A DNA stretch of 64,000 bases, taken from contig CAVXYA010000002.1 of assembly GCA_963765955.1 (NCBI GenBank), positions 558,001-622,000 on the forward strand. The letters run 5' to 3'. The stretch comes from JAXDMK01 sp963765955. Its GTDB lineage: Bacteria > Actinomycetota > Acidimicrobiia > Acidimicrobiales > AC-14. The translations under genes were made by a program, and so were the position numbers. The first letter of the stretch is position 1; each line of letters opens with the position of its first letter. Shown one piece after another: positions 17,776 to 26,328 of this stretch. Below the pieces are notes generated by a model. The model saw nothing but the letters and a program-made list of their open reading frames with translations, was not told the DNA's origin and made no database searches.

Positions 17776-18708
17776 CTAGCCCGGGGTCAGGGACTGGAGG
17801 GTGGCCGAGTAGTTGGTCTGCACCCGCAGGGTGCCGATCCCGGCGACCACGGCCGTACCGTCGCCGACGCCGTTCTCCTTCAGCCAGAGCCGGGTGCCCG
17901 GATCGAGGTTCACGGTGAGGGTCTGGGTGCCGGTGATGTCGCCCGGCGGCAGTTTGGCGACGGACCGGACGACGAGGGTGTCGATGGCCTTCCCGCCGAT
18001 GGTCACGGCCTCCGTGCCGGGGACGCTGACCACGACCTCGGCCGAGCCCACGCCCCCTCCGACCGGGATCGAAAGCGTGCGCGACGCGCCCGGCCCGGCC
18101 CCGGTGGCCAGGAAGAGGAGTGGCGCGGGCGGGGTGAGGTCCTGGACGTTCGTCTGTCCGCTGAACGTGATGGTGAACCTCAGGGACTCGAGGTAGATGC
18201 CGTCGGGCCGGAAGTCGAAGATGTAGTCGACGATCGAGCCGTTCCCGGCCCCGTCCTGCAGGTTGCGGCGCATGTGTTGACGGGTGCCCGCCGGAGGATC
18301 GACCACGTTGGTGGTCACCGGCGGGTACGGGACGGGAGCGATTGGGATGGGCGCCCCCGTGACCGTCGTCTGCCCGGAGGTGGCGTACCGGTAGGTACCG
18401 GGAGCGGGGGGCGTGAGCGCGGCCGGGCCGGGGGCGGCGGTAGCGGCGGGAGCGGTTGCCGCCGGGCCGACGGCGGTGGTGGCCGGGCCCCGGCGCGTCG
18501 TGCCCGGACCGGCGGCGGCGGTGGTCGTGGTCTCGTCGCCCGGCGTCGTGGAGGTCGTGCTCCCGGCGACCGACGACGACGTGGTGGAGCTGGCGGCGGT
18601 CTTCACGTCGTCGTTGTCGTCGCCGCCCCCGCAGGAGGCGCCCAGCACCGAGATCGCCAGAGCGACGGCCACCCGAGCCGCGGTGGTGGCCGGCGACCGC
18701 CGCCTCAC
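17776..18708 (-). CDS. exported lipoprotein of unknown function with Thr/Ala linker
   Basis: This 310-residue protein has a lipoprotein signal peptide; VALAISVLGASC ends in the lipobox cysteine. A long, low-complexity Thr/Ala/Gly/Pro linker covers about residues 35-100. A folded beta-rich domain follows, beginning PGTYRYATSGQTTV. A similar PGVYRYRTSG start occurs in the membrane-anchored protein at 24696-25472, so the two appear to be distant paralogues within the isoprenoid region. The ATG overlaps the DXS stop by four bases, so the gene is co-translated with the DXP synthase. Function unknown; a surface or lipid-binding role is only a guess. Confidence 0.8.
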   Translation of the reverse strand: MRRRSPATTAARVAVALAISVLGASCGGGDDNDDVKTAASSTTSSSVAGSTTSTTPGDETTTTAAAGPGTTRRGPATTAVGPAATAPAATAAPGPAALTPPAPGTYRYATSGQTTVTGAPIPIAPVPYPPVTTNVVDPPAGTRQHMRRNLQDGAGNGSIVDYIFDFRPDGIYLESLRFTITFSGQTNVQDLTPPAPLLFLATGAGPGASRTLSIPVGGGVGSAEVVVSVPGTEAVTIGGKAIDTLVVRSVAKLPPGDITGTQTLTVNLDPGTRLWLKENGVGDGTAVVAGIGTLRVQTNYSATLQSLTPG

Positions 18709-20600
18709 GTCAGGCCGTGGTACGACGGAGCCGCCTCCAGGGCGGCGAGGACCGACGCCGCGATCCCCGGTCCGTCGAGGCCCAGGTCGGCGTGGATCCG
18801 CGAGGGCGGACCTTGGGCCAGGTACTCGTCGGGAACGCCCAGCACGACGACCCGCGGCGCGGCCCGGTTGTCATCGGCCGCCACCGTGGCGATGGCGTCG
18901 GCCATGGCCGAGCCCGCCCCGCCGGCCCGGATGCCATCCTCGGCGGTGACCACCAGGGGGGCGCGGGACGCGTCTTCGATCATGTGGGGGTCGAGGGGCT
19001 TCACCAGGCGGACGTCCCACACCCTGGCCCCGATCCCCTGGAGGTGGAGCAGGCGGGCCGCCTCCTCGGCCGCCTCGACCATCTTGCCCACGGCCAGGAT
19101 GCACACGTCGGGCCCGGGGCGCACCAGGCGGGCCGAGAGGCCGGAGCCGACCTCGTCGGGCGGCACCTGGCGGGCGGCGCCCTTGGGATAGCGCACGGCC
19201 GAGGGCCCGTCGTCGATCGACAGGGCCTGCTTCAGCATGACCACCAGCTCCTGGGCCGACGACGGGGCGAAGACCGTCATCCCCGGCACCTTGGTGAGCA
19301 GGGCCATGTCGAGGATGCCGTGGTGGGACGGGCCGTCGTCGCCGGTGATCCCGGCCCGGTCGACGGCGAAGACCACCGGCTGGCGATGGAGGCCGACGTC
19401 GAGGTTGACCTGGTCGAACGCCCGGCTGAGGAACGTGGAGTAGATGGCCACCACCGGCCGCATCCCGCCCATGGCCAGGCCGGCGGCGGCGGTGACCGCG
19501 TGCTGCTCGGCGATGCCCACGTCGACGAAGCGGTCGGGGTGGCGGGCCTGGAAGGGGATGAGCCCGGTGGGACCGGCCATGGCCGCGGTGATGGCCACCA
19601 CCCGCGGGTCGATGTCGCCCGCCTCGACGATGGCGTCGGCGAAGGCCTGGGTGTAGCCCACCGGGAGCCACCGGGGCGGGCCGATGGCGGGGTCGAACAC
19701 GGGTGCGTCGTGGAGGCACTTCTCGTCGTCGTCCTCGGCCGGCTGGTAGCCCCGACCCTTCTGGGTGACGACGTGGACGATGATCGGTTCGTCGAACTCA
19801 CCGGCCAGGCGCAGGACGTCCTCCAGGGCGGCCAGGTCGTGGCCCTCGATGGGGCCCACGTAGCGCACGCCGAGGGCCTCGAAGAAGGCGTCGGGGGCGA
19901 GCACCTCCCGCACCGCCGCCCGCAGGCCGCTCATGCCGATCTCGAGCTGCTGGCCGACCATCGGCACCCGCCGCACGATCCGCGTCAGGCGGCGCACGTT
20001 GCGGACGTATGTCGGGTTCAGCCGCAGCCGGCTGAGCCCGCTGGCCAGCCGGGAGACGGTCGGGGCGTACGACCGCCCGTTGTCGTTGAGGACGATCAGC
20101 ACCTTGCGCCCGCTGTGGCCGATGTTGTTGAGGGCCTCGTAGGCCATGCCCCCGGTCATCGACCCGTCGCCGATGACCGCCACCACCCGCCGGTCGTCCT
20201 CGCCCTTGAGGTGCAGGGCGGTGGCCATGCCGTGGGCGTAGCTGAGGATGGTGGACGCGTGGCTGTTCTCGACCCAGTCGTGCTCCGACTCCGCCCGCGA
20301 CGGGTAGCCGGAGAGGCCGCCCGCCTGGCGCAGGGTGGGGAAGCGGTCGCGGCGGCCGGTGAGGATCTTGTGGGCGTAGGCCTGGTGGCCGGTGTCCCAC
20401 AGGAGGATGTCGTGGGGGGAGTCGAAGACCCGGTGGAGGGCGATGGTGAGCTCGACCACGCCCAGGTTGGAACCCAGGTGCCCGCCGGTCACCGACACCG
20501 ACTGGACGATGAACTGGCGGATCTCGTCGGCCAGCACCTCGAGCTGCTCGGGCTCGAGTCGGCGCAGGTCGGCCGTCGTGGCGATCGTCTCGAGCACCAT
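18705..20600 (-). CDS. dxs: 1-deoxy-D-xylulose-5-phosphate synthase
   Basis: This enzyme condenses pyruvate and glyceraldehyde 3-phosphate to DXP, the first step of the MEP isoprenoid route. The 631-residue length is normal. The TPP fold is shown by LLWDTGHQAYAHKILTGR, VAVIGDGSMTGGMAYEA (GDG...) and VLNDNGRSYAP. The transketolase half follows with FVDVGIAEQHAVTAAAGLA (catalytic glutamate) and DRAGITGDDGPSHHG. It is divergent from the lycopene cyclase genes across 91 bases and overlaps the lipoprotein gene. Its place beside the carotenoid genes suggests it feeds that pathway, perhaps as a second dxs copy. Confidence 0.96.
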   Translation of the reverse strand: MVLETIATTADLRRLEPEQLEVLADEIRQFIVQSVSVTGGHLGSNLGVVELTIALHRVFDSPHDILLWDTGHQAYAHKILTGRRDRFPTLRQAGGLSGYPSRAESEHDWVENSHASTILSYAHGMATALHLKGEDDRRVVAVIGDGSMTGGMAYEALNNIGHSGRKVLIVLNDNGRSYAPTVSRLASGLSRLRLNPTYVRNVRRLTRIVRRVPMVGQQLEIGMSGLRAAVREVLAPDAFFEALGVRYVGPIEGHDLAALEDVLRLAGEFDEPIIVHVVTQKGRGYQPAEDDDEKCLHDAPVFDPAIGPPRWLPVGYTQAFADAIVEAGDIDPRVVAITAAMAGPTGLIPFQARHPDRFVDVGIAEQHAVTAAAGLAMGGMRPVVAIYSTFLSRAFDQVNLDVGLHRQPVVFAVDRAGITGDDGPSHHGILDMALLTKVPGMTVFAPSSAQELVVMLKQALSIDDGPSAVRYPKGAARQVPPDEVGSGLSARLVRPGPDVCILAVGKMVEAAEEAARLLHLQGIGARVWDVRLVKPLDPHMIEDASRAPLVVTAEDGIRAGGAGSAMADAIATVAADDNRAAPRVVVLGVPDEYLAQGPPSRIHADLGLDGPGIAASVLAALEAAPSYHGLT

Positions 20601-20691
20601 TTCCGATCGCCGAACCTACCTCCGGCCTGGGCCATTGATGTAGTCGGGGCCCCCCGTGCACGGAGCTGGGCACCGCTAGCGTGGGCCGCCG

Positions 20692-21048
20692 ATGGACCTG
20701 GACCGCTTCCAGTACCTGCTCCTCATGGGGCTCTGCCTGCTGATCACCCTCCCCCTCGAGATCCTCCTGGGCGCCCGGGTCTGGGCCCAGCCCCGACGCC
20801 TGCTGGCCGCCCTCGCCATCCCCGTCGTGGTGTTCGTGGTGTGGGACGTGGCCGCCATCGCCCGGGAGCACTGGTCCTACAACCCCCGCTACGTCACCGG
20901 CTGGGAGCTGGGCAACCTGCCGGTGGAGGAGCTGGCGTTCTTCGTCGTCATCCCCATCTGCGGGTTGTTGACGTACGAGGCGGTCCGTCGGATCCTGCAC
21001 GAGCGGGACGACGTGTGGGCCCGGCTGCGGCGCCTGGTCGGGCGCTAG
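20692..21048 (+). CDS. crtYc: lycopene cyclase subunit CrtYc-like
   Basis: This 118-residue membrane protein has three helices (YLLLMGLCLLITLPLEILLG, LLAALAIPVVVFVVWDVAAI and LAFFVVIPICGLLTYEAV). Its PVEELAFF motif is characteristic of CrtYc/CarRA-type cyclases. It forms the first half of the heterodimeric lycopene cyclase of Actinobacteria, which closes the ends of lycopene to rings in the membrane. The next gene starts three bases after its stop and supplies the second half. The divergent dxs is 91 bases away. Whether beta or epsilon rings are made cannot be read. Confidence 0.93.
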   Translation: MDLDRFQYLLLMGLCLLITLPLEILLGARVWAQPRRLLAALAIPVVVFVVWDVAAIAREHWSYNPRYVTGWELGNLPVEELAFFVVIPICGLLTYEAVRRILHERDDVWARLRRLVGR

Positions 21049-21051
21049 CGG

Positions 21052-21360
21052 GTGGAGTACACGTGGGCCGCGATCGTGGGCGTCGTCGCGGTGGTGCTGC
21101 TGGAGGTGCTGTGGCTGCGGACGGGGATCTTCCGCACCGCCACCTTCTGGATCGCCTACGGGATCGTGGTGTTCTTCCAGGTGCTGGTGGACGGGTGGCT
21201 GACCAAGCTGTCGTCGCCGATCGTGATCTACAACCCGGACAAGTTCACCGGTTGGCGGGCGCCCTTCGACGTGCCCGTCGAGGACTACCTGTTCGGCTTC
21301 GCCCTGGTCACCCTCACGATCCTGATCTGGGTCCACCTCGGTCGACGGGCAGCCAGGCGG
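21052..21360 (+). CDS. crtYd: lycopene cyclase subunit CrtYd-like (3' end uncertain)
   Basis: This is the second half of the split lycopene cyclase, with three helices (WAAIVGVVAVVLLEVLWL, WIAYGIVVFFQVLVDGWL and YLFGFALVTLTILIWVHLG). It has the family motifs YNPDKFTGWRAP and PVEDYLFGF. GTG 21052 follows the CrtYc stop closely. Family members end just after the last helix, near 21360. Here no stop occurs in frame for another 650 bases and the frame runs antisense through the next gene, so the end given is by protein length. A lost base at the 3' end is likely. Confidence 0.85.
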
Positions 21361-21989
21361 CGCACCGTCCAGCCGAACAGGAACAGGGCCGAGCCCCCGA
21401 CGATGACCACCTGGCCCCACAGGGCGGCCGGGGCCAGGAACGGGAGCCCGAGCCCGACGCCGGTGAGGATCATCCGGGTGGGCCGCTCGCCGGGGGTGAT
21501 GACCTGCGACTTCGGCTCGGCGGCCAGCGATCCCCGGGCCCGGACGTACTCCAGCCACCAGGTGACGGCCACGGTGGCCACCGCCAGATCGCCGGCCGCG
21601 GGGGTGTCGGCGACGATGGCCAGGGCCACGGGCAGGGCCGCGTCGGACAGGCGGTCGAGGGCGGAGTCGAGCAGGAAGCCGACCTTGGTCGTGCGCCCGG
21701 CCTGCACCGCCACCGCCCCGTCGAGGGCGTCGAGGAGCCCGGAGACGATGAGGGCGACGCACGCGGAGGCGGGCCCGACCCATCCGTCGATCAGGGCCAG
21801 GGGGATCGTGGCCACCGCCACCAGGAAGGCGGCAATCGTCACCGTGTTCGGCGACACGCCGGCCCGGGCCAGGGGACGGGCGATGGCGGCCATCGTGCGC
21901 AGCCACCCTCCGACGAAGCCGGACGGGGGCTGGGTCATGTGCAGGTCGGCCCAGTCCCGCAGGTGCTCGTCGCCCGGCTTGCCGTCCAC
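21285..21989 (-). CDS. CDP-alcohol phosphatidyltransferase family membrane protein
   Basis: This integral membrane protein of about 234 residues attaches an alcohol head group to a CDP-activated lipid, or transfers a related group. The catalytic motif is visible as LDALDGAVAVQAGRTTKVG and LLDSALDRLSD. This matches D-G-x2-A-...-G-x3-D-x3-D except that the usual Arg after the Ala is Val. Helices include TVTIAAFLVAVATIPLALI and VTWWLEYVRA. GTG 21989 is chosen; ATG 21938 is possible. Its 3' end overlaps crtYd tail-to-tail and the stop may be displaced by an indel. The alcohol acceptor is unknown. Confidence 0.8.
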   Translation of the reverse strand: MDGKPGDEHLRDWADLHMTQPPSGFVGGWLRTMAAIARPLARAGVSPNTVTIAAFLVAVATIPLALIDGWVGPASACVALIVSGLLDALDGAVAVQAGRTTKVGFLLDSALDRLSDAALPVALAIVADTPAAGDLAVATVAVTWWLEYVRARGSLAAEPKSQVITPGERPTRMILTGVGLGLPFLAPAALWGQVVIVGGSALFLFGWTVRRLAARRPRWTQIRIVRVTRAKPNR

Positions 21990-22024
21990 GTCGCCATCAT
22001 TCCGCGCGTGAGGCGATTCCGCGG

Positions 22025-23155
22025 GTGAGGGAGGGGCGACGGCCGGGGGTCGCCACCACCGCCAGCCTGGTGGGGCTGGCCCGCATGGGCCTGGCCGCCC
22101 GCCGCTTCCTCGGGCCCGACCCGGGCGCGCCTCCGGTCGACGTGCGGGTGGTGATCCCGGCCCGGGACGAGGCCGCGGTGATCGCGGAGTGCGTGGTGTC
22201 TGTGATCGGCCAGGCCACCGAGGTGGTGGTGGTCGATGACGGGTCGTCGGACGCCACCGGGGCGCTGGCGGCTGCGGCCGGAGCGCGAGTCGTGCGTCTC
22301 GCCGACGAACCGCCGGCCGGATGGATGGGCAAGCCCCGGGCCTGCCTGGCGGGGGCGGCGGGGGCGACGACCGAGTGGCTGGCTTTCGTGGACGCCGACG
22401 TGGTGCTCCACCCGTCGGCCCTCGCCACCATGGCCGCCGCCACTCGATCGACTTCAACCAGCATCGTGGGCGGGCTCGACTGCCGGTCGTTCTGGGAGCG
22501 GCTCCTGCTCCCTGAGCTGGGCCTGGCCCTCGTCCAGGCCGGGTTGCCGGACGACTTCGCCGGCGGCCAGTGCCTCCTCATCCGCCGCGACGCCTACGAG
22601 GCCGTCGGCGGCCACGGCCACCCCGAGGTGCGGGGCTCGGTGGTCGACGACCGCGACCTGGCCCGGGCCGTCGGCGGCCACGACGCCCGCCTGGCGCCGA
22701 GGCTCATGCGAGCCCGGATGTACCGCGACCTGGGCCAGATCCGGGCCGGGCTGGTGAAGAACCAGGCCGCCCTCCACCCCCGGTCGCTCCCCCACCTGGT
22801 CGGCCTCCTCGCCCCGGTGGCGACCCGCCGGCCGTGGGCCGCAGTGGTGGTGAGCGCAGGAGGCCGGGCGGTGGCCGGCCAGAACCCGCTCTACGGCCTG
22901 CTCTGCCCCCTGGCCCGGGTGATGCTGGCCGGCTTCCACGTCGAGAGCCGGTGGCGGGCCCTCACCGGGCGCCCGGTGGCATGGAAGGGTCGGGCCGCCA
23001 TCCCGACGCCGGCCCGGGCTCAATCCGGCGAGACTTCAATTGACATATCGGCGCGTCGGCGCGACGCTGATGAGGAAGCAGGTTCCCTGCAGCCAGAGGG
23101 AGGTCCGATGCCAGCAGCCACCCACGACAGCGCGGAGAGCAGTCCGCCCGACTAG
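22025..23155 (+). CDS. glycosyltransferase family 2, carotenoid-type (CrtQ-like)
   Basis: This family 2 glycosyltransferase has the nucleotide-binding start VRVVIPARDEAAVIAECV, the VVVVDDGSSDATGALA DD motif, AFVDADV (D-x-D metal site) and VDDRDLARAV (likely base). The later WKGR segment is seen in CrtQ-type enzymes that add sugar to carotenoid acids. Hydrophobic segments near residues 255-300 (LVGLLAPVATRRPW, LYGLLCPLARVML) suggest membrane association. The last 50 residues are low quality and may not belong to the protein. It sits beside crtYc/crtYd, so it may glycosylate a carotenoid, though other lipids are possible. Confidence 0.82.
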   Translation: MREGRRPGVATTASLVGLARMGLAARRFLGPDPGAPPVDVRVVIPARDEAAVIAECVVSVIGQATEVVVVDDGSSDATGALAAAAGARVVRLADEPPAGWMGKPRACLAGAAGATTEWLAFVDADVVLHPSALATMAAATRSTSTSIVGGLDCRSFWERLLLPELGLALVQAGLPDDFAGGQCLLIRRDAYEAVGGHGHPEVRGSVVDDRDLARAVGGHDARLAPRLMRARMYRDLGQIRAGLVKNQAALHPRSLPHLVGLLAPVATRRPWAAVVVSAGGRAVAGQNPLYGLLCPLARVMLAGFHVESRWRALTGRPVAWKGRAAIPTPARAQSGETSIDISARRRDADEEAGSLQPEGGPMPAATHDSAESSPPD

Positions 23156-23319
23156 GTAGGCGGGGCCCCAAAGCGACAGCTTCGCCGGCGTCCGGCTGTC
23201 CAAATCCGCCAGCGACGCCTCGAACTCCCTTCCCGTCGGGCAATCGACGGAAGAGGCCCGTGGCGACCGCGATGGGTGGTCTCGACACCTCAACCGGACG
23301 GACGAAGCTCCGCATGGCG

Positions 23320-23348
23320 AACGAGGCACCGAGTGTCGGTGCCTCGTT
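23320..23348. terminator. strong inverted repeat in the 355-base gap 23156-23510
   Basis: A 13-bp perfect inverted repeat (AACGAGGCACCGA and its complement) flanks a 3-base loop. It lies between two gene ends that converge, the glycosyltransferase and the RHH protein, so it suits a bidirectional terminator. No T run follows. I see no gene in the rest of the gap. Confidence 0.55.
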
Positions 23349-23510
23349 GCGCGTCCGCAGGACATATTCTGTCAAGGAAATCGACGCACGGACGTGCGAT
23401 ACACGGCGCCGGCCGAACTCTCAGGCCCGAGATTTCCCGATCAAGGAGTCCGTGAAGGTTCGAGATACGACCAGCACGGGCGCCCGCTTTCGGGTGTCTG
23501 GGCCTTGCGC

Positions 23511-23675
23511 TCAGGTCTCCCGGTCGCGGGGTCCGCGGCCGGCCTTCCTCACCGCCTCCGCCAGGAGGTACTCGATCTGGGCGTTCACCGAGCGCAGCTC
23601 GTCGGCCGCCCACCGCTCGAGGGCGGCGTAGAGGGCGGGGTCGATGCGGAGGGGGTAGGCCTTGCGGGGCGGCAC
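23511..23675 (-). CDS. small ribbon-helix-helix (Arc/CopG-like) DNA-binding protein
   Basis: This 54-residue protein starts at a GTG and reads PPRKAYPLRIDPALYAALER, then WAADELRSVNAQIEYLLAEA, then a basic tail. That is a short beta strand with a two-helix RHH core of the Arc/MetJ type. It begins 15 bases after the SPFH-protein stop on the same strand, so the two form an operon. Proteins of this kind bind DNA as dimers and often autoregulate. The palindrome at 24585-24605 upstream of the SPFH gene is the obvious candidate target. Operator binding is inferred, not shown. Confidence 0.75.
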   Translation of the reverse strand: MPPRKAYPLRIDPALYAALERWAADELRSVNAQIEYLLAEAVRKAGRGPRDRET

Positions 23676-23690
23676 GGTCGGTACCCGGCT

Positions 23691-24557
23691 CTAGGTGTAG
23701 AGCGTCCCGCTGTTCACGACCGGCTGGGCGCCCCGGTCGCTCACCAGCACGACCATGAGGTTGGAGACCATGGCTGCCTTGCGCTCCTCGTCCAGCTCGA
23801 CGATCCCCTGCTCGCTGAGCTGCTCGAGCGCCATCTTCACCATCCCCACCGCCCCCTCCACGATCCGGTGACGGGCGGCGACTACCGCGTTGGCCTGCTG
23901 GCGGCGGAGCATCTCGCCCGCGATCTCGGGGGCGTAGGCCAGGTGCCGGAGGCGGGTGTCGAGCACGGCCACGCCGGCGTCGGCCAGCCGGCCCTGCAGC
24001 TCCGCCTGCAACGTCTCCATGACCTCCTCCACGCTGCCCTGGAGCGAGTGGGCCCCCTCCTCGTAGGCGTCGTAGGGGTACTTGGCGGCGACATGGCGCA
24101 CCGAGCTCTCGGCCTGCACCCGCACGAAGTCGACGTAGTACTCCACGTCGAACAGGGCCCGGGCGGTGTCGACGACCTGCCAGGTGATCACCGCCGCGAT
24201 CTCCACCGGGTTGCCAGCGGCGTCGTTGACCTTCAGGACGTCGCTCTCGAAGTTGCGGATCTTGAGCGAGACCCGCTGGCGGATGGTGAAGGGATTGATC
24301 CACCAGAACCCGGCCGGGCGCACCGAGCCGATATAGCGGCCGAAGAACACCATCACCCGGGCCTGGTTGGGCGGCACGACGATGAGCCCGATGGCGGTCA
24401 GGCCGGCGGCCACGAGGACCGCCACGAAGAGCACGACCGAGCCGGGGGACCCGCCGGTGGCCACCACCACCAGCAACGCCACCACCACCGCGGCCAGGAT
24501 CGCGACCACGACGACTGCACCCCGGTAGGACCGGGCCGGACGCTCGGGCGTCGCCAT
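23691..24557 (-). CDS. SPFH/band-7 domain membrane protein (stomatin-like)
   Basis: This 288-residue protein has two N-terminal membrane helices (VVVVAILAAVVVALLVVVATGG and VVLFVAVLVAAGLTAIGLIVV), then a SPFH domain from about residue 65 (NQARVMVFFGRYIGSVRP, FWWINPF, EIAAVITWQV). An extended helical C-terminal tail follows, with QGRLADAGVAVLDTRLRHLAYA. SPFH proteins form ring-like membrane scaffolds. The start is fixed by GAGGAGG eight bases before the ATG. It precedes the RHH gene by 15 bases and is preceded by a palindromic element. The partner protein often found beside SPFH proteins, an NfeD-type protease, is absent. Confidence 0.9.
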   Translation of the reverse strand: MATPERPARSYRGAVVVVAILAAVVVALLVVVATGGSPGSVVLFVAVLVAAGLTAIGLIVVPPNQARVMVFFGRYIGSVRPAGFWWINPFTIRQRVSLKIRNFESDVLKVNDAAGNPVEIAAVITWQVVDTARALFDVEYYVDFVRVQAESSVRHVAAKYPYDAYEEGAHSLQGSVEEVMETLQAELQGRLADAGVAVLDTRLRHLAYAPEIAGEMLRRQQANAVVAARHRIVEGAVGMVKMALEQLSEQGIVELDEERKAAMVSNLMVVLVSDRGAQPVVNSGTLYT

Positions 24558-24584
24558 GAGTACGACCTCCTCAATCAGCGCAAC

Positions 24585-24605
24585 GTGATATCAAAATAAT
24601 ATCAC
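24585..24605. promoter_or_regulatory. AT-rich palindromic operator upstream of the SPFH-RHH operon
   Basis: An inverted repeat GTGATAT and ATATCAC (7 bp each) has a 7-base AT-rich spacer. It lies 28 bases upstream of the SPFH start, in a locally AT-rich stretch of otherwise high-GC DNA. The position fits an operator overlapping the promoter. The binder could be the RHH protein encoded in the same operon, or an unlinked PadR/GntR-type repressor. Confidence 0.5.
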
Positions 24606-24695
24606 TCAACGCTTTGGATCACCCGTACGGCCGTGAAATCGGGGGGTTGCGGCCTGATGACGGCCCTACGGGTGATCGAAACAGTCGCCCGCACG

Positions 24696-25472
24696 TCAGC
24701 GGTCGGGGGTGGTCGACAGGAGCAGGTACTCCGACACGTCGATGTAGGCCAGGTCCCCCACGAACGGGGACCCGACCCGCAGGCCGATCGAGCGGGTCTC
24801 CCGCAGCACCAGGCCCGTCGCGACGTCGAACCAGTCGTCGACCACCGCCGTCCCCTTGGTGGCGCCCTCGAAGACCGTCGTCCACCGGGTGTGGCGGGCG
24901 GCGAGCGGGCGCCCGTCCACCTCCACCTGCTCGTCGGCCAGGTACTCGGTGGTCTGGTGGGCCCGGGTGTCCTCGTCGCCGCACTCCCAGCCGACCCGCT
25001 CCCCCGGCTTCATGCCCGCCCCGTCGAACGACCCGCCGGTGCAGGCGAAGTCCTGGGTGCCGTGCGTCCACCAGAAGGCGATGTCGGTGCCGTAGGCCAC
25101 CAGCCGCTCCCCGCAGCGGTCGTAGTACTCGATGTGCTGCACCAGGAAGTGCTGCTCCTCCCGGATGCCGCAGCCGTGGCGGGTGACGATGCGGTGGGTG
25201 ACGGCCGGATACTCCCGCCGATAGTCGAGGAACGACACCTCCTCGCCACCGGACGTGCGGTAGCGGTAGACGCCGGGCATGGGGAGGCCGGGTTCGGCGT
25301 CCGCACCGGCGCCGGCGGACGGTGTGGCCGCCACAGCCGACCGGAACCGGGCCACCGCCTCGTCCCGGTCGACGGCGTGCTCCCAGTGCGTCCCCCCGAC
25401 CAGGAAGGCGGGCCCGCCCACGACCACCAGGGCGGCCAGGGCGATCAGCCGGTGCCGCAGGTACGGGCTCAA
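24696..25472 (-). CDS. membrane-anchored extracytoplasmic protein of unknown function
   Basis: This protein of about 258 residues has one N-terminal hydrophobic segment (LIALAALVVVGGPAFLVGG), then an extracytoplasmic domain starting near residue 66 as PGVYRYRTSGGEEVSFLDY. Four cysteines (HGCGI, DRCGE, FACTGG and WECGD) could form disulfides outside the cell. The start is probably TTG 25472, ten bases after the phytoene synthase stop, so it belongs to the carotenoid operon. It shares the PG-Y-RY-TSG entry motif with the lipoprotein beside dxs. I know no function for this group. Confidence 0.72.
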   Translation of the reverse strand: MSPYLRHRLIALAALVVVGGPAFLVGGTHWEHAVDRDEAVARFRSAVAATPSAGAGADAEPGLPMPGVYRYRTSGGEEVSFLDYRREYPAVTHRIVTRHGCGIREEQHFLVQHIEYYDRCGERLVAYGTDIAFWWTHGTQDFACTGGSFDGAGMKPGERVGWECGDEDTRAHQTTEYLADEQVEVDGRPLAARHTRWTTVFEGATKGTAVVDDWFDVATGLVLRETRSIGLRVGSPFVGDLAYIDVSEYLLLSTTPDR

Positions 25473-25482
25473 TACCGGCTGG

Positions 25483-26328
25483 TCAGGGTCGGTACATGCG
25501 GAAGGCCACCGCCAGCTTCTTCCAGGTCGGGACCCGTACCCGGGACGAGAACACGTCGTAGTCGGCGGCCTCGATCTGGTCGAGGATGCCCGAGTACAGG
25601 GCCCGGGCCCCCCGGATGCAGCGGGCCGACGTCGGCGGGAGCATGGGGATGCCGAGGTCGGCCGACTCGTACAGGCGCCGGTTGCGGGCGATCTCGAAGG
25701 CCATCAGGTCCTTCCAGGCGGGCGTCACCGTGCGGGCCCAGGGGTCGGCGTCGAACTTCCGCAGGTCCTCCTGGGGGATGTAGACCCGGCCCCGGTCGAG
25801 GTCCTCGTTCACGTCCCGCAGGAAGTTCGAGAGCTGGAAGGCGTTGCCCAGGTCGCGGGCGTGCTCGAACGCCTCCGCCTGGAGGGGCTCGAGGATGGGC
25901 ACCATCATCTCCCCGATCACCGCCGCCGACCCGTCCATGTAGCCGAGCAGGTCCTCCCAGGTCTCGTAGGACTCGACGGTGAAGTCCATGGTCATCGAGC
26001 GCATGAACCGGCGGAAGCAGTCGGGGTCGATGTCGAAGGCCTTGACCGTGTGGACCACCGCCTTGAGCACCGGGTCGTCCGACTTCCCCCGATCGAGGTC
26101 GACGAAGAAGCGGTCGCCGAAGTCGGCCATGGCCTGGCGGCGGGCCTCGGGCGGGGCGGTGGAGCCGAGGTCGTCGACGATGTCGTCGGCGTAGCGGCAG
26201 AACCCGTAGAGGGCGTGGACGTGGTGGCGCTTGACCCTCGGGAGCAGGTACGTCGACCAGTAGTAGGTGGTGCCGTAGCGCTTGTTGAGCTGACGGCAGT
26301 TCTCGTAGGACTCCTCGAGGGTGATCAT
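25483..26328 (-). CDS. crtB: phytoene synthase
   Basis: This 281-residue squalene/phytoene synthase family enzyme condenses two geranylgeranyl diphosphates head to head to 15-cis-phytoene. Both aspartate-rich motifs are present: YADDIVDDLGS (first DxxxD) and QLSNFLRDVNEDLDRGRVYIP (second, with the conserved L-R-D-V-x-E-D). The ATG overlaps the phytoene desaturase stop by four bases, so crtI and crtB are translationally coupled. The downstream gene begins ten bases after its stop. Confidence 0.96.
   Translation of the reverse strand: MITLEESYENCRQLNKRYGTTYYWSTYLLPRVKRHHVHALYGFCRYADDIVDDLGSTAPPEARRQAMADFGDRFFVDLDRGKSDDPVLKAVVHTVKAFDIDPDCFRRFMRSMTMDFTVESYETWEDLLGYMDGSAAVIGEMMVPILEPLQAEAFEHARDLGNAFQLSNFLRDVNEDLDRGRVYIPQEDLRKFDADPWARTVTPAWKDLMAFEIARNRRLYESADLGIPMLPPTSARCIRGARALYSGILDQIEAADYDVFSSRVRVPTWKKLAVAFRMYRP

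Noticed and set aside
18456..22028. A 1190-codon open frame on the plus strand
   Set aside because: It runs antisense to DXS and the lipoprotein gene and has only the Arg/Gly/Pro/His-rich composition expected of a shadow frame in high-GC DNA.
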